This document shows positions 63,300 through 64,000 of a stretch of 64,000 bases of DNA, piece after piece; within the stretch, counting starts at the first letter, position 1, and the number at the start of each line of letters is the position of its first letter. A model generated the notes under the pieces. It saw only the letters and a program-made list of their open reading frames with translations. It ran no database searches and had not been told where the DNA came from. The DNA lies in assembly GCA_024279135.1 (NCBI GenBank), contig JAJRRU010000019.1:120552-184551 (forward strand), written 5' to 3'. Position numbers and translations under genes: made by a program. This stretch comes from Alphaproteobacteria bacterium. Its GTDB lineage: Bacteria > Pseudomonadota > Alphaproteobacteria > Rhodospirillales > Casp-alpha2.

Positions 63300-64000
63300 C
63301 TATGAAGCCTTCCGTATCTTTTCAAGGAAGGCGTTGACTTCGGTCTTCAGGATTTCAGACTGTGAGGAAAGATCTCGTGCGGCGCTTTGGATTTCACCTG
63401 CAGCACTTCCCGTTTCACCGGCAGCCTGTGTCACGCTGATGATGTTGCTGGAAACTTCATTCGTGCCAGCGGCAGCCTGTTCCACATTGCGGGCAATTTC
63501 CTGGGTTGCAGCGGATTGTTCTTCAACTGCGCTGGCGATGCTTGTGGCAATATCATCGACTTTACCGATGGTATCGCCAATACCGACTATCGACGTGGCG
63601 GCACTTTCGGTAGCACCCTGAATTTTCGCAATCTGGCTGCTAATTTGTTCGGTTGCCTTTGCTGTCTGGTTGGCCAGGTTCTTGACCTCTGCAGCCACCA
63701 CGGCAAAGCCCTTGCCTGCATCTCCGGCACGTGCGGCCTCGATCGTCGCATTCAGGGCCAGCAGGTTGGTTCGTTCGGCAATATCGGTGATCAGATTAAT
63801 CACATCACCAATAGCCTTGGCTGAAGAAACCAGCCCCTGAACCGTGTCGTGACTGGCCTGGGCTTCTTTTACGGCATCGGCGGCCATGGTTGAAGACGCT
63901 GCGACCTGACGGCTGATTTCAGTGATCGAGGAGGATAATTCCTCAGCCGCAGATGCTACCGTCTGTACGTTGTTGGAAGCCTGTTCGGAAGCAGATGCGA
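63300..64000 (-). CDS. Methyl-accepting chemotaxis protein, C-terminal part
   Basis: The reading frame enters at the right window edge and ends at 63300; the start is outside. It encodes the cytoplasmic signalling hairpin: [63 protein letters not shown] sequence is unmistakable, followed by the descending helix and [19 protein letters not shown]. No C-terminal CheR/CheB docking pentapeptide. Sensor domain not visible. Confidence 0.95.
   Translation of the reverse strand, partial: ASASEQASNNVQTVASAAEELSSSITEISRQVAASSTMAADAVKEAQASHDTVQGLVSSAKAIGDVINLITDIAERTNLLALNATIEAARAGDAGKGFAVVAAEVKNLANQTAKATEQISSQIAKIQGATESAATSIVGIGDTIGKVDDIATSIASAVEEQSAATQEIARNVEQAAAGTNEVSSNIISVTQAAGETGSAAGEIQSAARDLSSQSEILKTEVNAFLEKIRKAS

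Overview
This 64 kb window comes from a free-living alphaproteobacterium of moderate G+C, most likely a Rhodospirillales-like lineage. The evidence is a CcrM-type cell-cycle methylase with a GANTC-rich promoter, an alpha-type SspB adaptor, a circularly permuted two-piece tmRNA encoding an ANDN...AVAA tag, heterotetrameric sarcosine oxidase, DivK-like receivers, and alphaproteobacterial PutA and SoxBDAG gene types. The exact genus cannot be read from the sequence.

Layout. 1-12.7 kb is mostly housekeeping: the 3' part of cysS, an MFS transporter, a lytic transglycosylase with moaB, a coupled pair of small glycosyltransferases (TIGR04282/04283 type), a CPA2 antiporter with rnhB, ccrM, a minimal nucleotidyltransferase, a homocysteine methyltransferase-like gene, a 3-hydroxyacyl-CoA dehydrogenase and a PduO-type cobalamin adenosyltransferase. 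12.8-14.2 kb is an AT-rich island with a BglII-family restriction enzyme and an MT-A70 methylase. 14.2-21.5 kb has a PP2A-like phosphatase, the soxBDAG operon and a convergent C45-family acyltransferase. 21.7-22.8 kb is a decay zone beside tRNA-Ser(UGA): a DNA-alkylation-repair remnant ending at the tRNA 3' end, and a membrane-protein pseudogene. 23-29 kb holds a sulfatase, rsmJ, a histidine kinase, an acetyltransferase, an XRE regulator, a diguanylate cyclase and a DUF2478 protein. 29.3-32.3 kb holds a flavin reductase-like gene facing an SDR, ferredoxin and ferredoxin reductase operon. 32.4-35.4 kb holds a YbjQ protein, class I fumarase, sspB and the tmRNA gene. 35.5-38.3 kb is thyA, folA, an SRPBCC protein and cobC; 38.3-40.9 kb is cobS, cobT and cobU with a bluB remnant. 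40.9-46 kb has putA between two related receiver genes, one fused to hemerythrin. 46.2-61.7 kb is a sugar-modification and surface-glycan cluster. The window ends with a histidine kinase and the C-terminal part of a chemoreceptor.

How the genes work together. The glycan cluster is the most distinctive part. It has a nucleotidylyltransferase-kinase fusion of HldE type in reversed domain order, two extended SDR epimerase/dehydratases, a split transketolase, a HAD-type phosphatase, an APH-like kinase, two methyltransferases, a zinc alcohol dehydrogenase, two radical SAM enzymes and an RmlD-like reductase. Between the two epimerases is a 49-codon frame coupled on both sides by ATGA overlaps. It reads as the two ends of a GmhA/SIS-type sugar isomerase with the middle deleted. 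Transketolase makes sedoheptulose 7-phosphate, the GmhA substrate, so I infer a pathway to an activated, modified heptose-like sugar.

Two further themes stand out. Short tandem repeats (14, 11, 22 and 6 bp units) sit upstream of, or at the start of, several genes. Sharp gene remnants (bluB, the alkylation-repair gene, the membrane protein, the SIS isomerase) point to repeated local deletions.
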